A model generated the notes under the pieces. That model made no database searches. It saw only the letters and a list, made by a program, of their open reading frames with translations, and was not told where the DNA came from. Positions 14,919-22,124 of a DNA stretch of 22,567 nucleotides are shown in pieces. This stretch comes from Thaumarchaeota archaeon S13 (lineage in GTDB: Archaea; Thermoproteota; Nitrososphaeria; Nitrososphaerales; Nitrosopumilaceae). The stretch lies in NCBI GenBank assembly GCA_003724275.1, contig RHFA01000060.1, positions 1 through 22,567 on the forward strand. Reading direction: 5' to 3'. The position numbers and the translations under genes are program-made. How positions within the stretch are numbered: position 1 is the stretch's first letter; the number at the start of each line of letters is the position of its first letter.

Positions 14919-15593
14919 GTGAAGATCGGGATCGTGGGCGGCACGGGGGCCATGGGCCGCGGCTTTGCGCTGCGCTGGTCGCCGCGCCACGGGGTGGCCA
15001 TAGGGTCGCGCGACGCGGGCCGCGCGCAGGCGTCGGCCTCCGAGTATGCCGCCGCCGCGCGCGAGGCGCTCGGGGAGGCGGCGGCCTCGAACATCACGGG
15101 CGCCTCAAACGCCGACGTCGCCGCCGGCGCCGACGCGCTCGTGCTGTCGATACCCTACGAGAACATTGGCGCCGTCTGCGCCGACCTGCTGCCGCGCACG
15201 CGCGAGTCGTGCATTGTCATATCGCCGATCGTGCCCATGGAGAGGACAGGGGCGGGCTTTGAGTTTGTGCCGTTTCGCGACGGCAAGAAAAGCGCGCACG
15301 ACTCTGTCGCGGCACACATGCGCGACGCCTCGAGGCTAGTCTCGGCGTTCCACGTCATATCCGAGAAAAAGCTCGCCGACCCCGCGCGGGCACTCGACTA
15401 TGACATATTTGTCTGCGGCGACTCGGACGAGTGCGTCGAGGCCGTGTGCGGCCTCGTCTCGGACATTGAGGGCCTGCGCGCGCTGCGCCTCGGCGGCGGC
15501 TCGCTTGCGTACATGGCCGAGGTCGCCACGCCGCTCCTGCTAAACGCGATGGTCCGCAACCGGCTCAAGAGCCCGGGCATAAAGCTCGTCTGA
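14919..15593 (+). CDS. npdG: F420:NADP oxidoreductase (NADPH-dependent F420 reductase)
   Basis: Transfers hydride between reduced coenzyme F420 and NADP+. The 224-residue protein opens with KIGIVGGTGAMGRGFALRW, the Rossmann dinucleotide loop. GSRD (~28) follows where the NADP phosphate is recognised, then NITGASNADVAAGADALVLSIPYE, VISPIVPM, SAFHVI and DIFVCGDSDE. The C-terminus RNRLKSPGIKLV resembles the archaeal Fno ending (GIKFL). The start is the GTG at 14919: an in-frame upstream ATG (14856) lies inside the divergent gene, whereas the GTG begins exactly at the Rossmann strand and sits ~26 bases after a TATA island. The small membrane protein and PPOX genes follow on the same strand and may be co-transcribed. 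Confidence 0.92.
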   Translation: MKIGIVGGTGAMGRGFALRWSPRHGVAIGSRDAGRAQASASEYAAAAREALGEAAASNITGASNADVAAGADALVLSIPYENIGAVCADLLPRTRESCIVISPIVPMERTGAGFEFVPFRDGKKSAHDSVAAHMRDASRLVSAFHVISEKKLADPARALDYDIFVCGDSDECVEAVCGLVSDIEGLRALRLGGGSLAYMAEVATPLLLNAMVRNRLKSPGIKLV

Positions 15594-15599
15594 TGAGCG

Positions 15600-15830
15600 A
15601 TGCGCGGCGACGGCGGCCACGCGCGGGCCTGGCACCTGCCGCTGGGGATACTCTTTGTCGTGTCCGCGGCGATCGTCGTCGCGCGGCAGCTCGCCCTTGT
15701 GGGTCCAGAGTTCTTTTATGACTATCTTGTGAACGGGGAGATAACCAACGAAAAGGTCTCGGCGGGGATGGCCGCCTTTGGCGCGGCCCTTGCGCTCTAT
15801 GGGGTGAGGGGGAGACGGAGGCGCGCATAG
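15600..15830 (+). CDS. Small membrane protein, two transmembrane segments
   Basis: A 76-residue protein starting 6 bases after the preceding stop. Residues ~12-32 (HLPLGILFVVSAAIVVA) and ~53-67 (SAGMAAFGAALALYG) are hydrophobic, with a hydrophilic link containing FFYDYLVNGEITNEKVS and a basic C-terminal tail (RGRRRRA) that should face the cytoplasm. No family is recognised. Tight spacing to the F420:NADP oxidoreductase and PPOX genes suggests one transcript. Confidence 0.65.
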   Translation: MRGDGGHARAWHLPLGILFVVSAAIVVARQLALVGPEFFYDYLVNGEITNEKVSAGMAAFGAALALYGVRGRRRRA

Positions 15831-15838
15831 CCGAGTTT

Positions 15839-16216
15839 TTGCGGGCCGGCGAGCTGATGCGCCTGGCCACGTCGTCGCCTTCCGGCGGGCCGCACGTCGT
15901 GCCCGTGTGGTACGAGCTTGACGGCGAGACGGTCCGCGTCGGAACGCACTCTCGCACGATCAAGGCCAGGAACATAGAGTCGACGGGCCGCGCGGCGTTC
16001 TGCGTGGACGTCGGCGTGCGCTCGCCGGGCATACGCGGCGTCGCCGGCTCTGGCGCGGCGCGCCTCGTGCGCGATCCGGCCGCCGTGCGCGGGGTCGCGA
16101 GGCGCATAATCGCGAGGTACATCGACGCGGACTCTGACTCGGCGCGCGCGCTCTTGCGCGAGACGGACTGCATAATAGAGATACTCGTAGAGCGCGCCTC
16201 CTCGTGGGAACACTAG
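15839..16216 (+). CDS. PPOX/pyridoxamine-phosphate-oxidase-fold protein (possibly F420-dependent)
   Basis: A ~125-residue split-beta-barrel protein. LMRLATSSPSGGPHVVPVWYELDGETVRVGTHS fits the start of the PPOX fold across two strands; KARNIESTGRAAFCVDV and GVAGSGAARLVRD continue it. Members bind FMN or F420; the nearby F420:NADP oxidoreductase favours F420, by inference. The start is a problem: no ATG or GTG lies in this frame before the fold. The TTG at 15839 is the first usable start, yet in-frame codons just before it (ARIAEF) look like the usual N-terminal helix. So either TTG is used, or the frame was once joined to something upstream. It starts 8 bases after the preceding stop. Confidence 0.75.
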   Translation: MRAGELMRLATSSPSGGPHVVPVWYELDGETVRVGTHSRTIKARNIESTGRAAFCVDVGVRSPGIRGVAGSGAARLVRDPAAVRGVARRIIARYIDADSDSARALLRETDCIIEILVERASSWEH

Positions 16217-16479
16217 GCAGGGGGCCTCCGGCCCCCAGGCGGGGGCGCGCCGGGGGCCCATGGGCGCCAAAATGGCGCCTCTGGGGCACTGTTGCGGCCC
16301 GCGCCGCCGGCGGCCCGCGAGGGCCCGCGGTGACGGCAATGCGCGGCCAGGGATCCCGCGCATGGCAAAAGGGATCGCAGGGCTCCCGGCGGCCACTGCG
16401 CGAAGTCCTGGGAAATGCGCGTCTGTATGGCCCGGCGCGCTGTGCCTTGCAAGAGATCCGACCTGGCTTGCGCTGCGGC
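16217..16479. other. Hairpin-rich convergent spacer
   Basis: No gene is supported in this 263-base gap between two convergent genes. It holds a perfect hairpin GGGGGCC-TCC-GGCCCCC (16220-16236), a 10-base palindrome GCCCATGGGC (16256-16265) and GGCGCC-AAAAT-GGCGCC (16263-16279). The first hairpin starts 4 bases after the PPOX stop and may help end transcription. The right part (16300-16479) shows nothing obvious. Confidence 0.5.
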
Positions 16480-17652
16480 CTAGGACATGTACGAGCGTAT
16501 GGCCTCGACTGCGCCCTCTAGCGTCTCGACTGGCGCGAGAAAGACCACGCGAAAGTGGCCGGCGCCGTACCTGCTGCCAAAGCCAGAGCCGTGGACAGTG
16601 AGCACGCCCTTTGACTCTAGCAGTCCGAGGACAAACTTGCGGTCGTCGGCAAACCTCGCGTCCTCTATCCTCGGGAACGCGTAAAACGCCCCCCTCGGCA
16701 CAGGGCATGACAGGCCGGGAACCGAGTTTAGGCCGCGCACGACGGCGTCGCGCCTCTTTTTCAGCTCTGAGACAAAGTCATCTACATACGCGTGCGGCTC
16801 GCGCAGCGACGCGAGGGCCGCGTGCTGGACTGGCAGGCATGTCGCGATGCGCACGCGCGCGAGCTTTGGGAGGTGCTCGCGGATCGCATCAAGGCCGCGC
16901 GCGCGCGAGAACGCCATGTACCCAGCCCTCAGCCCCGACATTAGGTGGACCTTTGAGAACCCGTTCAGGACAATGACGGCCGCGTCGCGCGCGACAGAGC
17001 CAATCCCGTCAAACCCGCCGTCAAAGACAATCTCGTCGTATATCTCGTCGCATATGACATAGAGGCCGCGCTCGGCGGCAATGTCGACAATCTCGGCGAG
17101 GGCCCCCTTTCCATACACGGTCCCGGACGGGTTGTTTGGGTTTATGAGGCAGATCGCCACGGTCCGCCCCGTCACCTTTGAGCGAATGTCCGCAATGTCC
17201 GGCGTGGAGGACTCGGCGTCGGTCGCAAACTCTACGGGAACGCCGCCGTGCAGGCGTATGTACGACGCGTATGGCGGATAGTACGGGCCGGGCAGCAGGA
17301 CCTCGTCGCCGTCCTCGACTATGGAGGATATCACCATGTCGAGGGCCTCCGAGACGCCGTTTGTGACTAGTATGTCCTCGGCCCCGCAGTCAAGTCCCTT
17401 TGCGGCCTCCTTTTTTGCAATCTCGGCGCGGAGCTCGGCGAGCCCCTCGGAAGGCGCATAGTGCGCGTGGCCCGAGAGGGCCGAGCGCGAGAGCTCCTCG
17501 AGGACCGCGCGCGGGGCGTGAAACCCGTACCATGGGGGGTCGCCGATGTTGAGGTAGGTCACGCTCCTGCCGGCGGCCTCGAGCCTCTGGGCCTCGGCGA
17601 CGATGTCGCGGATGGCATACTCGACGCCCATGACCTTACTTGAGACCTTCAA
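16480..17652 (-). CDS. Class I/II PLP-dependent aminotransferase (AlaT/AspC-like)
   Basis: A 390-residue fold-type I aminotransferase. YLNIGDPPW (~33-41) is the substrate loop, NPNNPSG (171-177) and DEIYDEI (202-208) the PLP-binding motifs, SK234 in LNGFSKVHLMSGLRAGYM the Schiff-base lysine, and FRVVFL (~Arg 372) the carboxylate-binding arginine. It moves amino groups between amino acids and 2-oxoglutarate or pyruvate; alanine or aspartate are likely, but the substrate is not fixed by sequence. The start is TTG 17652: the resulting MKVSSKVMGVEYAIRD matches the usual family N-terminus, and a TATA box (GATAATATC) lies 28 bases upstream. Starting at ATG 17631 would remove part of the conserved N-terminal helix. 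Confidence 0.92.
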   Translation of the reverse strand: MKVSSKVMGVEYAIRDIVAEAQRLEAAGRSVTYLNIGDPPWYGFHAPRAVLEELSRSALSGHAHYAPSEGLAELRAEIAKKEAAKGLDCGAEDILVTNGVSEALDMVISSIVEDGDEVLLPGPYYPPYASYIRLHGGVPVEFATDAESSTPDIADIRSKVTGRTVAICLINPNNPSGTVYGKGALAEIVDIAAERGLYVICDEIYDEIVFDGGFDGIGSVARDAAVIVLNGFSKVHLMSGLRAGYMAFSRARGLDAIREHLPKLARVRIATCLPVQHAALASLREPHAYVDDFVSELKKRRDAVVRGLNSVPGLSCPVPRGAFYAFPRIEDARFADDRKFVLGLLESKGVLTVHGSGFGSRYGAGHFRVVFLAPVETLEGAVEAIRSYMS

Positions 17653-17662
17653 CGGTGCAAGA

Positions 17663-17684
17663 CTTTTAGCACCCTGATATTATC
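17663..17684. promoter_or_regulatory. Divergent promoter of the aminotransferase and tRNA-Arg
   Basis: GATATTATC (17676-17684, plus-strand reading) is the TATA box for the minus-strand aminotransferase at 17652. CTTTTAGCA (17663-17671) is ~26 bases before the tRNA and may serve the plus strand. The two boxes are interleaved: each lies on the far side of the other relative to its gene. Confidence 0.5.
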
Positions 17685-17692
17685 GCTTGGGC

Positions 17693-17767
17693 GGACTCGT
17701 AGCACAGCCAGGACAGTGCGGGCGGCTTCGGACCGCCAGGTCGAGGGATCGAAGCCCTCCGAGCCCT
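17693..17767 (+). tRNA. tRNA-Arg (anticodon TCG)
   Basis: A full cloverleaf folds by eye. The acceptor GGACTCG (17693-17699) pairs with CGAGCCC (17760-17766) except for one A-C mismatch at pair 3-70. The D stem is GCAC/GTGC with a loop containing GG, and the anticodon stem is GGCGG/CCGCC around CTTCGGA (anticodon TCG, 17728-17730). The variable loop is AGGTC and the T stem GAGGG/CCCTC. The T loop is ATCGAAG, with A where T54 is nearly universal. No intron is seen at 37/38. CCA is not encoded. It decodes CGA and probably CGG. Confidence 0.85.
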
Positions 17768-17808
17768 CAACTCGCCGGCGCGCCGACCCGCAAACGGGCC
17801 ATAGGCAG

Positions 17809-17817
17809 CTATTTAGG
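17809..17817 (+). promoter_or_regulatory. TATA-like box of the subtilase gene
   Basis: CTATTTAGG lies ~32 bases before ATG 17845. It marks the promoter between the tRNA and the protease, implying a leader of only a few bases. Confidence 0.45.
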
Positions 17818-17844
17818 GGGGCCTGCCGCCGCGCCGATCCAGAA

Positions 17845-20800
17845 ATGAGGACGGCAGCAGCCCTTGCCGCCGCGGCGATCGCCGTGGCACTCGGGGCGCA
17901 GGCGGCGATCGCCGCGTCGCCGGCCGGCGACATGGCCGGCGTCGCGCCAGATGCCCCCGGCGCGAGCGCAATCCTCGACTCGGGGATAATCTCGACGGGC
18001 GAGGTCCGCGAGGGCCTTGCCGCAAGGTATCTCGTGTTTGGCGAGGGGACGCGCGGGTTTGCGCCCGCGCTCGGCTCCGCTGACGCGCCGCGCGCGCCGC
18101 CGCCCGGCCACAGGGTGATACATGACATGCGCACGGTTCTCCACGCCGAGGGGCCCACTGACGTCTCGAGGATTGGCGAGCTTGCCGGCACGCTGCGCGT
18201 GCGCGAGGAGCACGGCCTTGACGGGAGCGGCGTGCGCGTGGCCATCGTCGACACGGGAGTCGACTTTTCAAACCCCGACCTGCGCGGCACGCTCGCGCGC
18301 GACCCCGTGACAAACCACCCCGTCATGCTCGACGCCGACGCGCAGGGAATCGTGCTCACAAACGCGACGTTTGTCGCGCGCATTGCAGACGACGGGACGA
18401 TATCAGAGTACGGGCCGGTCCTGCCGGAATGGGCGACGTCGCGCGTCCGCGTGACACAGTCCGGCGTGCACCTCGAGATTGATCGCGGCGGGAGGGGGAT
18501 ACAGCTAGAGATATACAACTCGTTCTTTCCCGAGGCCGGCCCCGGCGACGGCCCCATATTCAACGCGACGATGGACGATGACATCAGGATTGGCCACGGG
18601 CCAGACGACTATATCCGCTCAAAGAGCGGCGTGTACCGCCTCGGCGTCATATACCAGGGCTCCCTCGAGGGCCCAAACGCTGGCCTGCAGGTGGTTCCCG
18701 TCCTCGTCGTGGACTCGGTCGACGCCGGCGTGTACGACACGATAATACCGGACCTCTCGACGTCGTGGCTAGACTATACGCGCTCGTCGCTCCCGCGCGG
18801 CGCCGTGCCGGACTATGACTTTGACTTTACCGACGAGGTTCCCGTCATGCTCGGCTCGGGCCACGAGACGCTCGCGTACGACGCCGACGGCGACGGGATG
18901 CCCGACTATAGCGTCGGGACCGTCGGCGCGCACGTCATCGACGTGTACGGCGTCATGCGCGGCAACGCCACTGGCGAGCCGGCCGCCGCCGCGGACCTGC
19001 GCGTCCTGCCGCCTATGGACCCCGGAGGCGAGTTTTTCGGCATAATGGTCGACTCTGTGGGCCACGGCACGTCGAGCGCCGCCACGGTCGCCTCGGCCGG
19101 CGGCGTCGAGTATGACATATACAACTCGACGTCGAGGCACACGATAGCCGGCGCCGCGCCGGGGGCCGCGATCGTGCCCATAAAGGCCCTCTGGTACGGC
19201 GACACGCCGCACGCGTGGATGTGGGCCGCGGGCATGGACCCGCGCGACGGCGGGACGTGGGAGTACTCTGGCCGGCCCAGGGCCGACATCGTCTCGAACA
19301 GCTGGGGCGCGCCGCAGTTTCCGGCCACGCGCGAGGCGCCGGGCCTCGACACGATATCGCTCCTCCTCTCGCACCTCTCCACGCCGCGCTCGCTCGGGCC
19401 GGGCTATCCCGGCCTCCTCTTTGTGGCCAGCGCCGGCAACGCGGGCCACGGGTACGGCACGATGGGCGCCCCCGGCGCGGCGCCGATGGCCCTCACGGCG
19501 GGCGCGACGACAAACAGCGCGTACGTGGGCCACGGGCCATTTGCGGGCCAGCCGCGGTTTGGCAACACGACGTCCTCGCACGGCCACCTCGTCGACTTTA
19601 GCAGCCGCGGGCCGACTACGATCGGCGACCCAAAGCCCGACGTCCTCGCCACTGGCGCCTACTCGTTCGTGCCGGCGAGCACGCTGCGCGGGCCGCGCGA
19701 TGACGGCCCGCACGAGCCGTTCTCGCTCTTTGGCGGGACTAGCATGGCAGCCCCGATGGTCGCCGGCGCGGCGGCCGTCACGCTCGAGGCCCTGCGCGAG
19801 CACGACGCGTACGCACAGCACGGCCCCTATAGGCTAAAGTCGATACTCGCCTCGACGGCCGGCGACGCGCGCAACGACGCCCTCGCGCAGGGGTCCGGCT
19901 CGGTCAACGCGACGGCGGCAGTCGCGTTTGCGCGCGGCGAGCCAGGCTCGTTTGTCGTGACAAACGACGCGACACACGCCAACGTGCTTGACGCGATCCG
20001 CACGCCGATGGCCCTGCTCAACGCGACCGCGCTGGGCCTGCGCGACGTGCCGCTGCCGGCCGGCGACCACGCGCACACGGCGTGGTACGCCGGGCGCCTC
20101 GCGCAGGGCGCCACGTCGTCGGCGACGTTCACCGTCGAAAACCCGTCAGGCGAGGAGCTGCGCGTCTCGGTCAGTCCCGAGAGGCTAGGGCTCGTCTCGT
20201 CGGGGTCGCTGGAGGGCAGGACGTCGCCGCGCGAGGCCGACCCCTCGCAGGACGGAAAGGACGCCTTTGCGCCAAACTATGTGCGCCTCTCGGACATATT
20301 CAGGCACGAGACGCTTGACTCGTACTTTGAGAGCGCGCCCATCCCGCCAGGGTCCACGCTCATGTCCCTGCATGCGAGCTTTGCGCTAGACGAGTTTATG
20401 AACATGACGGCCGGCGAGGAGGCCTATGCGTCAGACCTGCGCCTCGCCTCGCTCTACCTGTACGACTGGGTCGACTCGGACAACAGCACGCGCCCCGAGT
20501 CCTCCGAGCTCTCCCTCGTGTCGCGCGCCGGCTCGTGGGGGACGGTCCAGGAGATGCGCGTCTCCGAGCCGGCGTCGCGCTTTGAGGGCACGCCGCTCGT
20601 GGGCGTCTATCCCGTCCCGGAGCGCTACTCGTACTGGACGGGAGACACGGGGACAAACTCGACGTCAATGGAGTACACGCTGACGGCCTCGCACTATGCG
20701 CCGGCCCGCTGGGGCGCCGTCTGGCTCGACACCGCCGAGCTGACAGTCCCGCCGCACTCCTCGGCCCGGGTCCGCGCGACGATAGCGGTCCCACAGTCTG

Positions 20801-21378
20801 CCGAGCCGGGCGTGCATGCGGGGTTTTTGCGCTTTGAGGGGGGGTCCCAGTCCACGGCGGTCCCCGTGTCGTACGCAGTCAAGGTTCCCGCCGGCGGCGG
20901 GGTGGCCCTGACGGCGCCAGAGGCGCAGGCCGAGGCGCCGCGCGCGCCGGGCCGCCTGAGGGGGGCCTTTGACATGGTCAGCACGTACATGGCCGGCGAC
21001 TGGGCGCACCGCCACTTTGACGTCGGGGACAGGTCCGCGTCCGCCGCCGTCATTGACGTCTCGTGGGAGGACCCGCAGACGAGCGTGACGGCCTTTGTCG
21101 TGGATCCGGGCGGCGCGATCGTGGCCTCTAGCGCGCCGCCCGGCGCCTTTGGCGGCCTCCTGGGGTGGCCGTCCTCGGACTGGCTGGGCCCGACGCAGTT
21201 TAGCCAGGGCGGCGGGTTTTACCCCGTGACGGGGCGCAACGCGACGTCGACGCTGCTCGTCGCGCCGCTCAACGCGACTGGCACGTACGGCGTGATGGCG
21301 CATGCGACCGTGTTTGGGGCCGGCGAGCGCGGAGGCTCGCTCTCCGAGCCGGTCTCCATCAGCGTGCGCGTGCGCTAG
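17845..21378 (+). CDS. Secreted subtilisin-like serine protease (S8, pyrolysin/TPPII-like layout)
   Basis: A 1177-residue protein from ATG 17845. Residues 1-23 are a signal peptide (RTAAALAAAAIAVALGAQA). The S8 catalytic set is complete: D136 in VAIVDTGVDF, H407 in GHGTSSAATV, oxyanion N532 in ASAGNAGHG and S633 in GTSMAAPMVAGAA. The D-to-H distance (271 residues) is far above the ~30-40 of subtilisin and resembles pyrolysin and tripeptidyl peptidase II, which have large inserts there. The insert contains DADGDGMPDYS (~346-356), a calcium-loop-like motif. The C-terminal ~500 residues are beta-rich and rich in N-x-S/T, without a clear C-terminal membrane anchor. It probably degrades proteins outside the cell or on its surface. 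The in-frame ATG at 17716 lies inside the tRNA and is rejected. Its stop shares CTAG (21375-21378) with the convergent gene. Confidence 0.93.
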   Translation: MRTAAALAAAAIAVALGAQAAIAASPAGDMAGVAPDAPGASAILDSGIISTGEVREGLAARYLVFGEGTRGFAPALGSADAPRAPPPGHRVIHDMRTVLHAEGPTDVSRIGELAGTLRVREEHGLDGSGVRVAIVDTGVDFSNPDLRGTLARDPVTNHPVMLDADAQGIVLTNATFVARIADDGTISEYGPVLPEWATSRVRVTQSGVHLEIDRGGRGIQLEIYNSFFPEAGPGDGPIFNATMDDDIRIGHGPDDYIRSKSGVYRLGVIYQGSLEGPNAGLQVVPVLVVDSVDAGVYDTIIPDLSTSWLDYTRSSLPRGAVPDYDFDFTDEVPVMLGSGHETLAYDADGDGMPDYSVGTVGAHVIDVYGVMRGNATGEPAAAADLRVLPPMDPGGEFFGIMVDSVGHGTSSAATVASAGGVEYDIYNSTSRHTIAGAAPGAAIVPIKALWYGDTPHAWMWAAGMDPRDGGTWEYSGRPRADIVSNSWGAPQFPATREAPGLDTISLLLSHLSTPRSLGPGYPGLLFVASAGNAGHGYGTMGAPGAAPMALTAGATTNSAYVGHGPFAGQPRFGNTTSSHGHLVDFSSRGPTTIGDPKPDVLATGAYSFVPASTLRGPRDDGPHEPFSLFGGTSMAAPMVAGAAAVTLEALREHDAYAQHGPYRLKSILASTAGDARNDALAQGSGSVNATAAVAFARGEPGSFVVTNDATHANVLDAIRTPMALLNATALGLRDVPLPAGDHAHTAWYAGRLAQGATSSATFTVENPSGEELRVSVSPERLGLVSSGSLEGRTSPREADPSQDGKDAFAPNYVRLSDIFRHETLDSYFESAPIPPGSTLMSLHASFALDEFMNMTAGEEAYASDLRLASLYLYDWVDSDNSTRPESSELSLVSRAGSWGTVQEMRVSEPASRFEGTPLVGVYPVPERYSYWTGDTGTNSTSMEYTLTASHYAPARWGAVWLDTAELTVPPHSSARVRATIAVPQSAEPGVHAGFLRFEGGSQSTAVPVSYAVKVPAGGGVALTAPEAQAEAPRAPGRLRGAFDMVSTYMAGDWAHRHFDVGDRSASAAVIDVSWEDPQTSVTAFVVDPGGAIVASSAPPGAFGGLLGWPSSDWLGPTQFSQGGGFYPVTGRNATSTLLVAPLNATGTYGVMAHATVFGAGERGGSLSEPVSISVRVR

Positions 21379-21722
21379 GCCCCGACGCGGCCCGCGCGCC
21401 GGCGCGCCTCGAGCTCTGCGTTAAGGCGCAGGCTCACTGACCACGGGTGCAGCTCTGCGTGCTGGTGTATGAGCTTGCCGTGCTTGCGCGCAAACGCGCG
21501 CTTCATGTGGTCGCATGACAGCTCGTCACAGTCGGGAATGAGCGACGTGCAGTCCCGCCGTATGCGCTGCCCTGGCGAGCATTTTGAGCAAATCTTCCTC
21601 CTGTACTGCTCCTCGTGCTCCTCGTGCAGCCTGAGGATCCTGTCGCCGTTCTCCCTCCAGTCCTCCATGCGCGCTTCCCAGAGCGGCGACCCTGGCAGCT
21701 TTCGGATCTCCAGCTTGACCAC
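21375..21722 (-). CDS. Cys/His-rich small protein, tandem family copy C
   Basis: A 115-residue protein with a GTG start (21722) and a TATA box ~28 bases upstream. Layout: MVKLEIRKLPGSP, W-x2-RMEDW, then KICSKC (CxxC, ~45-50), RRDC (~58), a second Cys pair in CDELSCDHM with His, and RAFARKH-x3-IHQH-x3-HP and RLNAELEARRR. The spaced Cys/His residues suggest a zinc-binding domain, but I do not recognise the family. It is the least damaged of three tandem copies and serves as the reference for them. Its function is unknown; charged helices around a metal site would fit nucleic-acid or protein binding. Its stop overlaps that of the subtilase. Confidence 0.7.
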   Translation of the reverse strand: MVKLEIRKLPGSPLWEARMEDWRENGDRILRLHEEHEEQYRRKICSKCSPGQRIRRDCTSLIPDCDELSCDHMKRAFARKHGKLIHQHAELHPWSVSLRLNAELEARRRAGRVGA

Positions 21723-21736
21723 GGGCGGCGCCGTGG
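21719..21736. repeat. CCACGG/CCGTGG inverted repeat at the GTG start of copy C
   Basis: CCACGG-GCGGCG-CCGTGG overlaps the start codon. The same 18 bases recur at 22550-22567 at the start of copy A, so the repeat was duplicated with the gene or is kept as an operator. Copy B lacks it. Confidence 0.5.
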
Positions 21737-21745
21737 AGGCCGGCC

Positions 21746-21755
21746 CTAAAATACC
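21746..21755 (-). promoter_or_regulatory. TATA box of copy C
   Basis: On the minus strand GTATTTTAGG is centred 28 bases before GTG 21722, supporting a leaderless GTG start and a transcription unit separate from copy B. Confidence 0.6.
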
Positions 21756-21785
21756 TGTCCCGCCCGCGACGCCTAGCGGGCACCC

Positions 21786-22124
21786 TCACTGCCGGCGCGA
21801 TGCCAGCCCTGCATTTAGGCGAATCCGGACGGCGAGGGGGTGCGAGGCCATGTGGCGCTCTATGTCCCTGCGGTGCCTGCGCGCAAACGCGCGCGTCATG
21901 TGGCCGCACTCTAGCTCGTCACAGTTGGGCGACAGTGACGCGCAGTCGCGCCTCACCTTTTGCTCGTGAGAGCACCCCGAGCACACCTTTTCCCTATAGC
22001 GCCTACGGTACTCTTGCCCCAGGGCGAGTATTCTGTCCCCTCCCTCCATCCAGTCCTTCATGCGCTCGTCCCAGGCATCTTGTGCCGGGGATTTTGGGGC
22101 GTCCCTTGCCTCAAGCGTGCCCAT
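21786..22124 (-). CDS. Cys/His-rich small protein, tandem family copy B
   Basis: A 112-residue protein from ATG 22124 (MGTLEARDAPKSPAQDAWDERMKDW), aligning end to end with copy C: KVCSGC (CxxC), RRDC, NCDELECGHM, RAFARRH and HPLAVRIRLNAGL. It is in frame with copy A, so an open frame covers both, but CTTTATGG (22147-22154) is a TATA box 27 bases before this ATG, and the alignment with copy C starts here. I therefore treat it as its own gene. Function unknown; probably metal-binding. Confidence 0.6.
   Translation of the reverse strand: MGTLEARDAPKSPAQDAWDERMKDWMEGGDRILALGQEYRRRYREKVCSGCSHEQKVRRDCASLSPNCDELECGHMTRAFARRHRRDIERHMASHPLAVRIRLNAGLASRRQ

Noticed and set aside
15797..16708. Minus-strand open frame spanning the PPOX gene, spacer and aminotransferase end
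   Set aside because: Crosses two better-supported genes and reads as Arg/Ala/Gly-rich sequence without domains.
17693..17767. tRNA gene as an integration (att) site for the downstream region
   Set aside because: No duplicate of the tRNA 3' end and no integrase were found in the window; downstream composition is host-like.
17716..17844. Extended N-terminus of the subtilase
   Set aside because: The ATG at 17716 lies in the tRNA; the signal peptide begins at 17845.
18769..19821. Long minus-strand open frame (350 residues) inside the subtilase gene
   Set aside because: Antisense to a gene with complete catalytic motifs; the translation is Arg/Ala/Val-rich low-complexity, as expected for shadows in GC-rich DNA.
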